Source of the DNA: CAYMDP01 sp964389375 | GTDB lineage: Bacteria; Bdellovibrionota; Bdellovibrionia; Bdellovibrionales; UBA1609 | Reading direction: 5' to 3' | Assembly: GCA_964389375.1 (NCBI GenBank) | Contig: CAYMDP010000001.1 | Coordinates: 72,130-136,129, forward strand | DNA length: 64,000 bases | Part shown: piece after piece, positions 1 through 7,882 of the stretch | Position numbering within the stretch: position 1 is the first letter of the stretch | How the letters are laid out: each line of letters begins with the position of its first letter | The notes under the pieces: generated by a model | The model's database searches: none | Told to the model about the DNA's origin: nothing | What the model saw: the letters and a program-made list of their open reading frames with translations, nothing else | Program-made: the position numbers and the translations under genes

Positions 1-1440
1 TAAAGCTAAAACTGCCGCAGGAATTGATCCCTCTAAAATCAAAGCGTAGTTATCCAGGCGAATCCCAGTTAAAATAGGCTGCCCGTAGCCTCCGGCTCCG
101 ACAAGGGCTCCAAGTGTTGCGAAGCCGACGTTTATAACTGCAGAAGTTTTTATGCCCGAAAGGATCGAGGGCAGGGCTAAGGGAAGTTCAATTTTAAAAA
201 GACGAGTCGAGAGCCTTAAGCCTAAGACGGCCGTCGTCTCGCGCAAATTTTGAGGAATCTGCTGAAAGCCCGAATGAGTGCTTCGGACAATTGGCAGAAG
301 AGCGTAAAGAAACAAAGCAATCAGTGCGGGCGTGTCCCCAATGCCGCTAAATCCAAGAATGTTTAATGGGCGAATTAAGATCACCAAAAGGGCCAGGGCC
401 GGGATGGTTTGGATAATCCCAACTGTCCAAAGAATGACTTTTCCGGAGCCGGGAGATTTTTCAGCAAAGACCCCCAAAGGGATCGCAAACATAATGGCAA
501 GAATCAGTGAAATTGAAACCAAAAGGAGGTGTTCTTTGGTTCTTAGCCAAATCCGCTGGCTGGTCGAAGCAAGTTTAATTTCGCTATCGATGCCAAAGCG
601 AGATTTTAAAAAATCAGCGGCGACCTGAGAAGATGGGACCTGATCAATTTTAGCCAAGCGATTCAGCCTCGTCATTTCTTGATCGGAAATCTGCTGGCTG
701 AGTCGTGATAATACTCGGGAAGCTTCTGGCGCGCTGTTTTTGAGGTCTAAGCGATATAAGATCAAAGCCTCATAGCGCGGAAAAAACTTAAGATCATCTT
801 CAAGAGCTAAAAGGTCGTAGTAAGCAATCTCAGCATCCGTTGAATAAAAATCCATCACTTGAATATCGCCACCTTCAAGAGCTCGATAAGCAATATCATG
901 ATCAATTCCTCGAACAAACTGTTGCGGAAGTCCATAGCGAGTTTTAAGTCCAGGCCATCCGTCGCGACGGGTTCTAAATTCTTCCCCGAGCGCAATTTTT
1001 ATGTCGGGATGATTTTTGAGATCCGAGATCTTAGATATCCCTAAGGCTTCGGCCTCGGATCTTTTCATTCCAATTGCATAGGTATTGTTAAATCCAAGTG
1101 GTGGAAGAATTCCAATTCCAAAGCGAGAAAGCTCTTCTTTAAACTCACTAAAATCATTGATGTTCTTTTGAAGAATCTCTTCTGACAAAGTGCCGGTGTA
1201 TTCGGCGTAAAAATCGATATCTCCATTAATTAGCGCATTCCAAAGAATACGGGTTCCGCCAAGATCTTTTTTATGCTCGACCTTGAAGCCTTCGTTTTCG
1301 AGGCTGAGTCGAATGATTTCTCCAATTATCACAGATTCAGTAAACTTTTTGGAGCCGACTCGAAGCTTTTCCGAGGCCCCCGCACCAAGGCAAGTAAAGA
1401 AAAGTGTGAAAATGAGAGTAAGAACCCAGCGACGAATCAT
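1..1440 (-). CDS. ABC transporter substrate-binding/permease fusion, quaternary-amine (OpuC/ProX-like) type, partial
   Basis: The reading frame is open from an ATG at 1440 to the left edge (480 codons, C-terminus missing). Residues 1-20 form a signal peptide. The next ~265 residues read as an OpuC/OsmF-type binding protein: VGSKKFTESVIIG at about 25-37, then GGTRILWNALINGDIDFYAE and YTGTL. From about residue 300 an integral-membrane permease begins, with the QTIPALALL segment and a GALVGAGGYG stretch typical of OpuCB-type permeases. The ATG overlaps the stop of the upstream ATPase (ATGA), so the two are translationally coupled. Known fusions of this family often carry the binding domain after the permease; here it comes first. 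The substrate (betaine, choline, ergothioneine or other) cannot be told from the sequence. Confidence 0.88.
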   Translation of the reverse strand, partial: MIRRWVLTLIFTLFFTCLGAGASEKLRVGSKKFTESVIIGEIIRLSLENEGFKVEHKKDLGGTRILWNALINGDIDFYAEYTGTLSEEILQKNINDFSEFKEELSRFGIGILPPLGFNNTYAIGMKRSEAEALGISKISDLKNHPDIKIALGEEFRTRRDGWPGLKTRYGLPQQFVRGIDHDIAYRALEGGDIQVMDFYSTDAEIAYYDLLALEDDLKFFPRYEALILYRLDLKNSAPEASRVLSRLSQQISDQEMTRLNRLAKIDQVPSSQVAADFLKSRFGIDSEIKLASTSQRIWLRTKEHLLLVSISLILAIMFAIPLGVFAEKSPGSGKVILWTVGIIQTIPALALLVILIRPLNILGFSGIGDTPALIALFLYALLPIVRSTHSGFQQIPQNLRETTAVLGLRLSTRLFKIELPLALPSILSGIKTSAVINVGFATLGALVGAGGYGQPILTGIRLDNYALILEGSIPAAVLAL

Positions 1441-2174
1441 TCTTCAGCACCCACTTGCCGTTGTGACTGCACAAACTGGCTAACGAAGGAGTCCGCTGGA
1501 TGATCAATTAAATCCTTCAGGCGTCCTTGCTGTAAAATCCGTCCTTGATTCAATAATAGAATTTGATCGGCCAGAGTTCCGGCTTCATACAAATCATGAG
1601 TGACTAGCAGGCAGGTTTTTTTAAGCTCTTTAAAAAGTTGCTTCAATTCAGTTTGTAGCTCATGGCGCGTAATTGGATCCAATGCTCCTAAGGGTTCATC
1701 TAAAAGTAGAATCGGAGGGTTTTTCATCAAAGCCCTCATTAAACCGACTCTTTGCCTTTGGCCCCCAGAAAGCTCTTTTGGGTATTGAGTGAGAAGATCC
1801 ATCGAAAAGCGGGTCAAGCTCGCCAACTCTTCTATGCGGGACTGAATTTGTTTTGAACTCCAACCCGCCTCTTGTCCAACAAGACTTAAGTTTTCTCTGG
1901 CTCGAAGATGAGGAAAAAGTCCCCCATCTTGAATGACGTAGCCTATTTGATCCCGGATGGAATGAAGACTTGATTTCGAAGCTTCAAGGCCATTGACCAA
2001 GACCTCCCCTTGATCGGGAGAATGCAGACCGCAAATCAGTTTTAAAGCTGTGGTTTTTCCCGAGCCGCTTAAGCCTAAAAGGGCAAAAGTTTTTCCTTCG
2101 GGAAGGATCATAGAGAAGTCGATGAGGACGGATTTTTTGTTGAAAGACTTACTGACCCGGCGAAACTCGATCAC
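1437..2174 (-). CDS. ABC transporter ATP-binding protein, OpuCA/ProV-like
   Basis: Cytoplasmic ATPase partner of the fused binding protein/permease. It shows Walker A (GLSGSGKTT), the signature LSGGQRQRVGLMRAL, Walker B ILLLDEPLGALDP and the H-loop LLVTHD. I place the start at the GTG at 2174 (VIEFRRVSKSF), 245 residues. This GTG overlaps the ferredoxin stop as TAGTG, and the family begins at this point. An upstream ATG at 2231 would add 19 residues that overlap the ferredoxin gene and look non-native. No CBS domains follow the ATPase core, unlike the longer OpuCA/ProV forms. Confidence 0.9.
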   Translation of the reverse strand: MIEFRRVSKSFNKKSVLIDFSMILPEGKTFALLGLSGSGKTTALKLICGLHSPDQGEVLVNGLEASKSSLHSIRDQIGYVIQDGGLFPHLRARENLSLVGQEAGWSSKQIQSRIEELASLTRFSMDLLTQYPKELSGGQRQRVGLMRALMKNPPILLLDEPLGALDPITRHELQTELKQLFKELKKTCLLVTHDLYEAGTLADQILLLNQGRILQQGRLKDLIDHPADSFVSQFVQSQRQVGAEE

Positions 2175-2407
2175 TATTCGCCGTCGTTTCCAATGGCCTC
2201 GACAGGGCAGCCTTCCATTGCTTCTTTGCAAGAGGCTTCTTGAGTTTCATTTTCGGGTTGTTTCATGACAAAGGCATGCCCATCGTTTTCGTCCATCCCA
2301 AAATGGTCGGGCGCAGCTAATACGCAAGCATCACAAGCAATGCATTCGCGGTCGACAAAGAATCGACCGGGAGCATTTTCATCAAATTTGTTCGCCTTAT
2401 CTGCCAT
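2174..2407 (-). CDS. Ferredoxin, single [4Fe-4S] type
   Basis: Small acidic electron carrier of about 77 residues. The motif CIACDACVLAAP supplies three CxxCxxC cysteines and GCPVEAI the fourth, as in monocluster 4Fe-4S ferredoxins. An extra Cys (SCKEAMEGCP) lies six residues before the fourth ligand. The ATG at 2407 gives MADKANKF; a GTG at 2425 would add six residues, and neither has a clear Shine-Dalgarno. The stop overlaps the GTG of the ABC ATPase, so an electron carrier is coupled to a small-molecule importer, which is not an obvious functional pairing. Confidence 0.85.
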   Translation of the reverse strand: MADKANKFDENAPGRFFVDRECIACDACVLAAPDHFGMDENDGHAFVMKQPENETQEASCKEAMEGCPVEAIGNDGE

Positions 2408-2425
2408 TTCTGTCTGCCATTTCAC

Positions 2426-2456
2426 TGTACAGTTTTAATGTACAATTTTAATGTAC
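2426..2456. repeat. Tandem 13-bp repeats upstream of the ferredoxin gene
   Basis: TGTAC occurs at 2426, 2439 and 2452, exactly 13 bp apart. The first two units read TGTACAGTTTTAA and TGTACAATTTTAA and the third is partial. The array ends just upstream of the ferredoxin start on the minus strand, in the promoter/leader position, so it may be a regulator-binding array. No known operator is recognised. Confidence 0.5.
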
Positions 2457-2728
2457 CATTAATTTCGGCCTAATATTTTACAACTGGCTCACCACATTTT
2501 AGTTCCGAGTCCCATTTGTAACTGATGCTAGATTTCAAGTCCACCCCGAGAGAGAAAATGAGGGGGAATTGTCCGCTGCGAGCTAAGCCTAGCACAAGAA
2601 TCAAAAGAACTAGGGCAAAAAATAACCTATTTAATCCACTCTGACAAGGGGCTTGTCAGTGAGATGCCTCGCTGTTACTTTGAGGTCCCAAAATAGTAGC
2701 ACCAAAAACCTTAAAAGATGCGGCAGTT
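2457..2728. other. Intergenic region between divergent ferredoxin operon and prfC, with hairpin
   Basis: This region should hold the promoters of the divergent fdx-ABC operon and prfC. A clear inverted repeat lies at 2641-2659 (CTGACAAG, loop GGG, CTTGTCAG, 8-bp stem) about 70 bp upstream of the prfC start. It has no T-run, so it is more likely a 5' leader hairpin or operator than a terminator. No gene is supported. Confidence 0.45.
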
Positions 2729-4312
2729 ATGAGTCAGTTAAAATTCGAAGACGAAGTCCTTAGACGACGCACCTTTGCCATTATCTCTCACCCAGATGCG
2801 GGTAAAACCACGATCACCGAAAAAATCCTCTATCAAGGCGGCGTCATCCGTGAGGCTGGTGAAGTGAAGGGGAAAAAGGGGACAAAAGCTGCGACCTCCG
2901 ATTGGATGACTCTCGAACAGCAAAGAGGGGTTTCGATCACCTCCAGCGTGATGCAGTTTGATTTTGAGGGCCTTCGGGTCAACCTTCTTGATACTCCAGG
3001 CCACAAGGATTTTAGTGAAGATACCTATCGCACCTTGATCGCCGCCGACTGTGCCGCCATGTTGATTGATGCGGCAAAAGGGGTCGAGGTTCAGACTCGA
3101 AAGCTCTACGAAGTCTGTCGCCTCAGGCGGATTCCGATTTTTACCTTCGCCAACAAAATGGACCGAGAAGGTAAAGAGCCCTTGGCTTTGATCGACGATG
3201 TGGAAAACACTTTAGGCATTAAGTGCTATCCCATGACTTGGCCCATTGGGATGGGGGACCGATTTTGTGGTCTTTATCACCGGCAGGAAGTCGCCTTATA
3301 TCTTTACGAAAAAGGTGTGGAAGAACCAAAAATTATTCCCGTTGAAGGCTGGCGAGATCCAAAAATCGCAGAGCATGTCAGGGCGGATGTGTACCCCGCT
3401 TTCTTGGAAGAAATGGAGCTATTAGAGATTTCTCTTGGAGAATTTTCTGAAGAAGAATTTTTATCTGGAATGGTTAGCCCCATGACTTTTGGAAGTGCGA
3501 AAAATAACTGGGGTGTGGATTTATTCTTAAAAATATTTGCGCTTTACTCGCCCTCTCCACGTCCTCGAGAAAGTACGATGGGACTAGTCAGTCCCACGGA
3601 CAAAACTTTTTCTGGATTCGTTTTTAAGATTCAAGCCAATATGGATCGAAAGCACCGAGACCGAGTGGCTTTTTTAAGAATTTGCTCAGGCGTTTTTGAA
3701 CGAGGAATGAAGATCTGGCATGTGCGCCATCAGCGTGAATTGCGTCTGGCTTACGCCAATCAGTTTTTAGCTCAAGACCGCGAAACGGTGGATATCGCCT
3801 ATCCCGGCGACATCGTAGGGATTGTGGACACAGGGTATTTTCAGATTGGGGACTGCATAACAGATGGTAAAAATTTGGAGTTCGATAAAATTCCGCGATT
3901 TTCTCCAGAGATCTTCGGCCGCCTTAGTATTAAGGATCCTCTAAAGCGAAAGCAGCTCCAAAAAGGGGTTCAGCAGTTGGCCGAAGAAGGGGCGATTCAG
4001 CTTTTCTATGAGCCCCATCTGGGCCAACAGGATCCGGTCTTGGGAGTCGTCGGAGAGCTTCAGTTTGAGGTTTTATTGTTCCGCTTAAATGACGAGTATA
4101 AACTGGATGTGCGATTGGACCGACTGCCTTACTCGGTGGCGCGGTGGCCGCGAAAAATGGATGGCAGCCCTGTGACCTCGGCCCTTCAGGGGGGAGCTAA
4201 GCTCTTTCAGGACGTGGACAACTTGCCTGTAGTTCTCCTCGAAAAAGAATGGGATATAAACTGGTTGAAACGAGAAAACCCGGACATCGAATTCCATTTT
4301 GCAGCCCGATAG
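2729..4312 (+). CDS. prfC: Peptide chain release factor 3
   Basis: Translational GTPase (527 residues, close to the usual ~530) that recycles RF1/RF2 from the ribosome after peptide release. The N-terminal G domain has G1 SHPDAGKTT, the RF3-typical switch segment GTKAATSDWM with EQQRGVSITSS, G3 DTPGHKDFSEDTYR and G4 NKMDRE. The C-terminal part includes GELQFEVL and RWP. It starts at ATG 2729 and appears to be monocistronic, with a 150-bp gap before udk. Nothing is missing from the catalytic motifs. Confidence 0.96.
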   Translation: MSQLKFEDEVLRRRTFAIISHPDAGKTTITEKILYQGGVIREAGEVKGKKGTKAATSDWMTLEQQRGVSITSSVMQFDFEGLRVNLLDTPGHKDFSEDTYRTLIAADCAAMLIDAAKGVEVQTRKLYEVCRLRRIPIFTFANKMDREGKEPLALIDDVENTLGIKCYPMTWPIGMGDRFCGLYHRQEVALYLYEKGVEEPKIIPVEGWRDPKIAEHVRADVYPAFLEEMELLEISLGEFSEEEFLSGMVSPMTFGSAKNNWGVDLFLKIFALYSPSPRPRESTMGLVSPTDKTFSGFVFKIQANMDRKHRDRVAFLRICSGVFERGMKIWHVRHQRELRLAYANQFLAQDRETVDIAYPGDIVGIVDTGYFQIGDCITDGKNLEFDKIPRFSPEIFGRLSIKDPLKRKQLQKGVQQLAEEGAIQLFYEPHLGQQDPVLGVVGELQFEVLLFRLNDEYKLDVRLDRLPYSVARWPRKMDGSPVTSALQGGAKLFQDVDNLPVVLLEKEWDINWLKRENPDIEFHFAAR

Positions 4313-4462
4313 GGCCTAATTTTGAGGCGGATTCTCTAGCTTTTATTAGGGCGAGCCTAAAAGATCTAAAAAGCTGATTTTTACCTTGTACTGAGTCGGG
4401 AATTTGCATTAATTACAGGCAGCAGAAGTCTTACTTTTGCAAAATTAAAGCCCTTAGGTTGA

Positions 4463-5140
4463 ATGATGGAAGTCGTTAATTTGGAAAGTCCAAACCGCAA
4501 TAAGCACCTAAGAGATTTTGATTCTGTATTGGTCATCGGCATTGCCGGGGGCAGCGGCTCTGGGAAAACAACTTTTGCCCGGCTTTTAGGCGCTCATTTA
4601 GGTGAGGGCTTTTGTGGCATCCTTAGGCAAGATAGTTATTACTTAGATCAAAGCGGACTTTTTGATCACGACGGTGGACGGGTTAATTATGATCACCCTG
4701 AGTCCATCGAATTCTCGCTGATGATCGAACATCTTAATCAATTAAAAGCGGGCCACGATTTAAAGGTGCCCCAGTATGATTTTGTGACCCATAAAAGACT
4801 TTCGACCCACGAGCCTTTTCCATGTCGCCCGGTGATCATCGTAGATGGGATCTTAATTCTGACTCAGCCAGCTTTGCGGGATGTTTTGGATGTCAGCATT
4901 TTTGTGGATACCGCAGAGGATCTTCGCTTTCAGCGCAGACTTTATCGCGACACAAGAGAGCGGGGGCGAACTGCAGAAGGCGTTAAAGAACAGTTTTTTT
5001 CTCAAGTAAAACCCATGCATGATTTATTTGTAGAGCCTTCTCGGGATTTCGCCCAGAGGGTTATTTCTGGGGAAAAAAGCTTTGGGCCTGAAATCGAAAA
5101 ATTAGTCTACGGGCTAGAAAACCGAAGCCTAAATATTTAG
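4463..5140 (+). CDS. udk: Uridine kinase
   Basis: Phosphorylates uridine and cytidine to UMP/CMP in pyrimidine salvage. The protein (225 residues) has the P-loop GIAGGSGSGKTTFARLL at about 26-42, the DSYYLD and NYDHPESIEF segments that contact the nucleoside, YDFVTHKR, and the lid-like RLYRDTRERGRT. All agree with the Udk family. Two adjacent ATG codons (4463 and 4466) are possible. A slightly long N-terminus of about 20 residues precedes the core. It is probably transcribed with or just after prfC; no terminator is visible between them. Confidence 0.94.
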   Translation: MMEVVNLESPNRNKHLRDFDSVLVIGIAGGSGSGKTTFARLLGAHLGEGFCGILRQDSYYLDQSGLFDHDGGRVNYDHPESIEFSLMIEHLNQLKAGHDLKVPQYDFVTHKRLSTHEPFPCRPVIIVDGILILTQPALRDVLDVSIFVDTAEDLRFQRRLYRDTRERGRTAEGVKEQFFSQVKPMHDLFVEPSRDFAQRVISGEKSFGPEIEKLVYGLENRSLNI

Positions 5141-5190
5141 CCCTTACTCTTAAGTTTCCCCTTCGAATTTGTCCAAATTGTAATCGGGTT

Positions 5191-5358
5191 CCGTACCAGA
5201 GCTTTTGCTAAACGATGATGACTCAGCCTTGCTACCACTGGGGACCTGGAACCTCGGGACGAATTTACCCGAGGGTCGACGCACCCAAGTAAGACAGGCG
5301 CTGGATTTTGGTCTAGGCTTGTTCAATGATCTTGTGCAAACCTACTCTCGGTGAAGAC
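5191..5358 (+). ncRNA. Candidate 6S-like RNA
   Basis: The 268-bp gap after udk has no ORF but folds as one long, interrupted hairpin. Seen pairings: ACC/GAG/TTTGC at 5195-5213 against 5336-5354; CAGC and CTTGC..GGG at about 5225-5248 against 5288-5310; and an apical CCTCGGG/CCCGAGG stem at about 5255-5276. An open bubble lies in the middle, followed by TCGACGCACCC after the apical stem. A -10-like TGTAAT at 5179-5184 would start transcription near 5191. This closed stem, central bubble and apical arm is the 6S (ssrS) plan. Identification is by eye only; another structured RNA is possible. Confidence 0.45.
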
Positions 5359-5408
5359 TTTAGAGTTAAACTAGGGCGGTTTATAGATATCGCTAAGGGA
5401 GATAATGA

Positions 5409-6581
5409 ATGAAGTTTGTTAATTTTGGGTCTTTATTGGTTCTGGGCTCGGTTGCGATTGTTGCTTTGATTGGCTGTGAAAGTACAAAAAAAATTGCAAG
5501 CCCTCAGCAAGCCGGTTGGGCCGATTCGATGCAGGGTTTAGCTGCGGATATTCGAGAAATTATTCCTTACGTTTATAGTAAGAAAAATTTCTTTGATCCA
5601 AAAAATCAAAAGACCATTGACGAAAAACTATCTCGCTTTAGTCAGCAGGCACATAAAATTACTCCAAAAATGGGCGAAAGTTTTTTCGGAAAAGATCCCA
5701 TGGTGAATTATTCTTTAGACCAGATGAAGGATGATATCCTGCGCTCAAGAGATGCCTTTAAGTTAGGCCAACTTGAGTACTCTCAGAGTATGGCAAAGTC
5801 CGTTGTGAATCATTGCTTTCGCTGTCATTCAGTGGTCTCGGTTGGATCTGCGGCCCACTGGGAAGTTAAAGGAATTGCGGATCTTGACCTTAAGTCGCTT
5901 GAGAAAGTGGATTTAATGGTTGCGACGCGGCAGTATGATCAAGCCATTGCTCAACTTGAAAGCATGATTAAGGACGCCGATACCCTTCGCCACCAACCCT
6001 TTGAGTTTGAAGCTGCCTTAAGAAAATATTTAGCTTTAATGGTCAGAATTAAAGCCGACCCCACGCGGGCGTCCGAGCGTTTAGAGGCAGTGCTTCAAAT
6101 GAATGCACCCTTTTATTTGGCTGAACAGGTACGAAGCTGGAAGAAGTCCTTGGACTCTTGGAGTCTTTCAATGAAAAAGGACAAAGCCCGAGGGGCTTTT
6201 GTTTTGGGGCAAGACAGAATGAAGAAAGCTCATGAGCTTCAGCAGTATGCAAAAGATCATGCAGGAGATGTCGAGTTTTTGCGCGCAACTTCTTACCTTC
6301 ATGAGGCCTTAAAAAGCCCCAAGGCCAGTGAGCTTCAGCTGGCTCAGGCTTATCTTGGCTTAGGCGAGGCTTATGAAATTTTGGACGAATTGGGTTACTG
6401 GAATCTTCACGAGGTCTATTACGAGTCCTGCATTTTAAAGTCGCCAAAGTCGGCGGTGGGTCGAAATTGTTTTCGCCGGCTTGAGTCGAGTGTCTATATG
6501 GGGTATTCGGGAAGTTCAGGTGTTCATTTGCCAGCTCAAGAAAAAGCGCGTCTGGATCGTTTAAAATCGCTTTTGGAGTAG
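5409..6581 (+). CDS. Lipoprotein with a CxxCH (c-type haem) motif
   Basis: A 390-residue exported lipoprotein with signal peptide and lipobox (LIGC, lipidated Cys23). A helical region follows, ending in CFRCH at 136-140, the covalent haem-attachment motif. The placement at the end of a helical bundle, with QSMAKSVVNH just before it, resembles cytochrome c'-type domains. Residues ~160-390 are helical with TPR-like spacing (LQLAQAYLGLGEAYEILDEL). Shine-Dalgarno AAGGGAG precedes ATG 5409. It is probably periplasmic and membrane-anchored. The electron-transfer partner is unknown and there is no oxidase or c-maturation gene nearby. Confidence 0.72.
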   Translation: MKFVNFGSLLVLGSVAIVALIGCESTKKIASPQQAGWADSMQGLAADIREIIPYVYSKKNFFDPKNQKTIDEKLSRFSQQAHKITPKMGESFFGKDPMVNYSLDQMKDDILRSRDAFKLGQLEYSQSMAKSVVNHCFRCHSVVSVGSAAHWEVKGIADLDLKSLEKVDLMVATRQYDQAIAQLESMIKDADTLRHQPFEFEAALRKYLALMVRIKADPTRASERLEAVLQMNAPFYLAEQVRSWKKSLDSWSLSMKKDKARGAFVLGQDRMKKAHELQQYAKDHAGDVEFLRATSYLHEALKSPKASELQLAQAYLGLGEAYEILDELGYWNLHEVYYESCILKSPKSAVGRNCFRRLESSVYMGYSGSSGVHLPAQEKARLDRLKSLLE

Positions 6582-6640
6582 GCACAGCTCCTTCGAAGGC
6601 TAGGCAGTTATTTCCTCGACCATTATTTATGAAAGAGTTT

Positions 6641-6668
6641 TTGACCTTTCAGAAATTGAGCTTAGCAT
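6641..6668 (+). promoter_or_regulatory. Candidate sigma-70 promoter
   Basis: TTGACC at 6641-6646, a 16-bp spacer and TAGCAT at 6663-6668, located 37 bp upstream of the TTG start at 6705. Confidence 0.45.
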
Positions 6669-6704
6669 TTTATTAGAGAACGAATTTACTTTAAGGAGGA
6701 TCCT

Positions 6705-7052
6705 TTGAATATCCGAATCATTTTGTCCCTGTTGCTTACTGCGGGCCTAACTATATCTTCTGTGCACGCGGATGATTTTAGTGAGGAGATCAACGAGATG
6801 GAAGGTCAGACCACTGAAGAGATGGGTCAGACTGAAGAGATGATGCCAGCTGAAGAAATGGCGCCAGAAGAGATGGCCGAGCCCGAAGAAATGGCTAAGC
6901 CAAAGCCCGTAGAAAAGAAGATGGAAAAACAGAAAATGCGTGCTGAAAAGAAAGCCGCTAAACACAAAAAAATGGCCATGAAAAAAGAAAAAAAGAAAAT
7001 GCATAAGCAAAAAAAGCAAATGCAAAAAGCTAAAAAGACAGGTCAGGGATAG
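6705..7052 (+). CDS. Secreted low-complexity protein with acidic Met/Glu repeats and Lys-rich tail
   Basis: Starts at TTG 6705 with an excellent Shine-Dalgarno AAGGAGGA. Residues 1-22 are a signal peptide ending AHA-like (VHADD). Residues ~24-65 are repeats of EEM/PEEMA type and residues ~66-115 are almost entirely K, M, Q, E and A. The strong switch from acidic to basic makes a block-charged, probably disordered or helical polypeptide. No family recognised. The next CDS begins directly after its stop, so the two are probably co-translated. Confidence 0.75.
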   Translation: MNIRIILSLLLTAGLTISSVHADDFSEEINEMEGQTTEEMGQTEEMMPAEEMAPEEMAEPEEMAKPKPVEKKMEKQKMRAEKKAAKHKKMAMKKEKKKMHKQKKQMQKAKKTGQG

Positions 7053-7400
7053 TTGATCCTTTTCGACGGGCTAAAGATTATTTTAGCAGTTGGTTTTCTC
7101 GGTCTCCCGATGGGCGCATTGGCGCAAGAGGAGACCGAAGATTTTGCGCCTTATGATTTTGAAGCCATTCCGCCTCCTCCTCCGATTGAAGATGAACCCC
7201 CGCCTGCTGAGCAGCCTCAATCCACCGATCGGGACAGGCCTGCTGCGCCGAGTTTTTCCGGAGGAAGCATGGGTGGAACCGCGGATTTTCGTCCTGATGA
7301 AAAGGTTCGACTCAAGCTTGTGCCTGAGGGGGAAGAGCGTAAAAATCGGCGTAGACCCCCTTCAAGCCCTAAGGTAAAGTCTTCGACTTTGTATCAATAA
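7053..7400 (+). CDS. Secreted proline-rich small protein, unknown
   Basis: Begins at a TTG placed directly behind the TAG of the preceding gene, which implies translational reinitiation. A signal peptide (about 1-24, ending MGALAQ) is followed by an acidic proline-rich stretch (IPPPPPIEDEPPPAEQ), a Gly/Ser segment and a basic tail (RKNRRRPP). 115 residues, no recognised domain. It could be a periplasmic linker or cell-wall-associated peptide; function unknown. Confidence 0.65.
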   Translation: MILFDGLKIILAVGFLGLPMGALAQEETEDFAPYDFEAIPPPPPIEDEPPPAEQPQSTDRDRPAAPSFSGGSMGGTADFRPDEKVRLKLVPEGEERKNRRRPPSSPKVKSSTLYQ

Positions 7401-7407
7401 TCCAAAG

Positions 7408-7875
7408 ATGAAGCAGACACTCGTGAAAACAAATCAGCGCGTTTTAAAAAAGGTTATGGGATGGCGGGAGTGGGTTAGTCTTCCGAGTCTTAAAGTTTTA
7501 AACATCAAGGTCAAGGTCGACTCCGGAGCCAGAACTTCGGCTCTTCACGCTGAAGATATCGAAGTATTTAAAAAAGCCGGGCGAGAGTGGGTTCGTTTTA
7601 CAATCTTTCCATTGCAAAATAGTCGAAGAGGAAAGGTTTTAGCCGAAGCCGAAGTCATCGCGCATCGTCGGATCAGGTCTTCTTCCGGGACCGAAACTCG
7701 CCGTCCAGTCATTCGCACCGAATTAAAGGTCGGGGAGGATCACTGGCCCATTGAAATCAGTTTAGTGAATCGTGATATAATGGGATTTCGAATGTTGTTA
7801 GGAAGAACAGCAGTCAGGCACGGGTTTTTAATCGATCCAGGACACGCATTTTTGCAGTCGAAAGCAAAACGGTAA
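7408..7875 (+). CDS. rimB: RimB-like retropepsin-type peptidase (ATP-dependent zinc protease family, PF05618)
   Basis: A 155-residue cytoplasmic protein with the family core KVDSGARTSALHA (aspartyl-protease-like DSGA at about 37-40), ETRRPVIRT and IEISLVNRDIMGFRMLLGRTA. In other bacteria this family is found beside rimK, and in Pseudomonas RimB modulates RimK-dependent glutamate addition to ribosomal protein S6. Here rimK follows after 7 bp, which supports the name. The older family label 'zinc protease' is probably a misnomer, since no HExxH motif is present. Confidence 0.85.
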   Translation: MKQTLVKTNQRVLKKVMGWREWVSLPSLKVLNIKVKVDSGARTSALHAEDIEVFKKAGREWVRFTIFPLQNSRRGKVLAEAEVIAHRRIRSSSGTETRRPVIRTELKVGEDHWPIEISLVNRDIMGFRMLLGRTAVRHGFLIDPGHAFLQSKAKR

Positions 7876-7882
7876 AACAGCT

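Noticed and set aside
5191..5358. c-di-GMP-I riboswitch, SRP RNA or tmRNA
   Set aside because: The signature sequences of these RNAs (GEMM core, SRP apical loop, tmRNA alanine tRNA-like ends) are not present.
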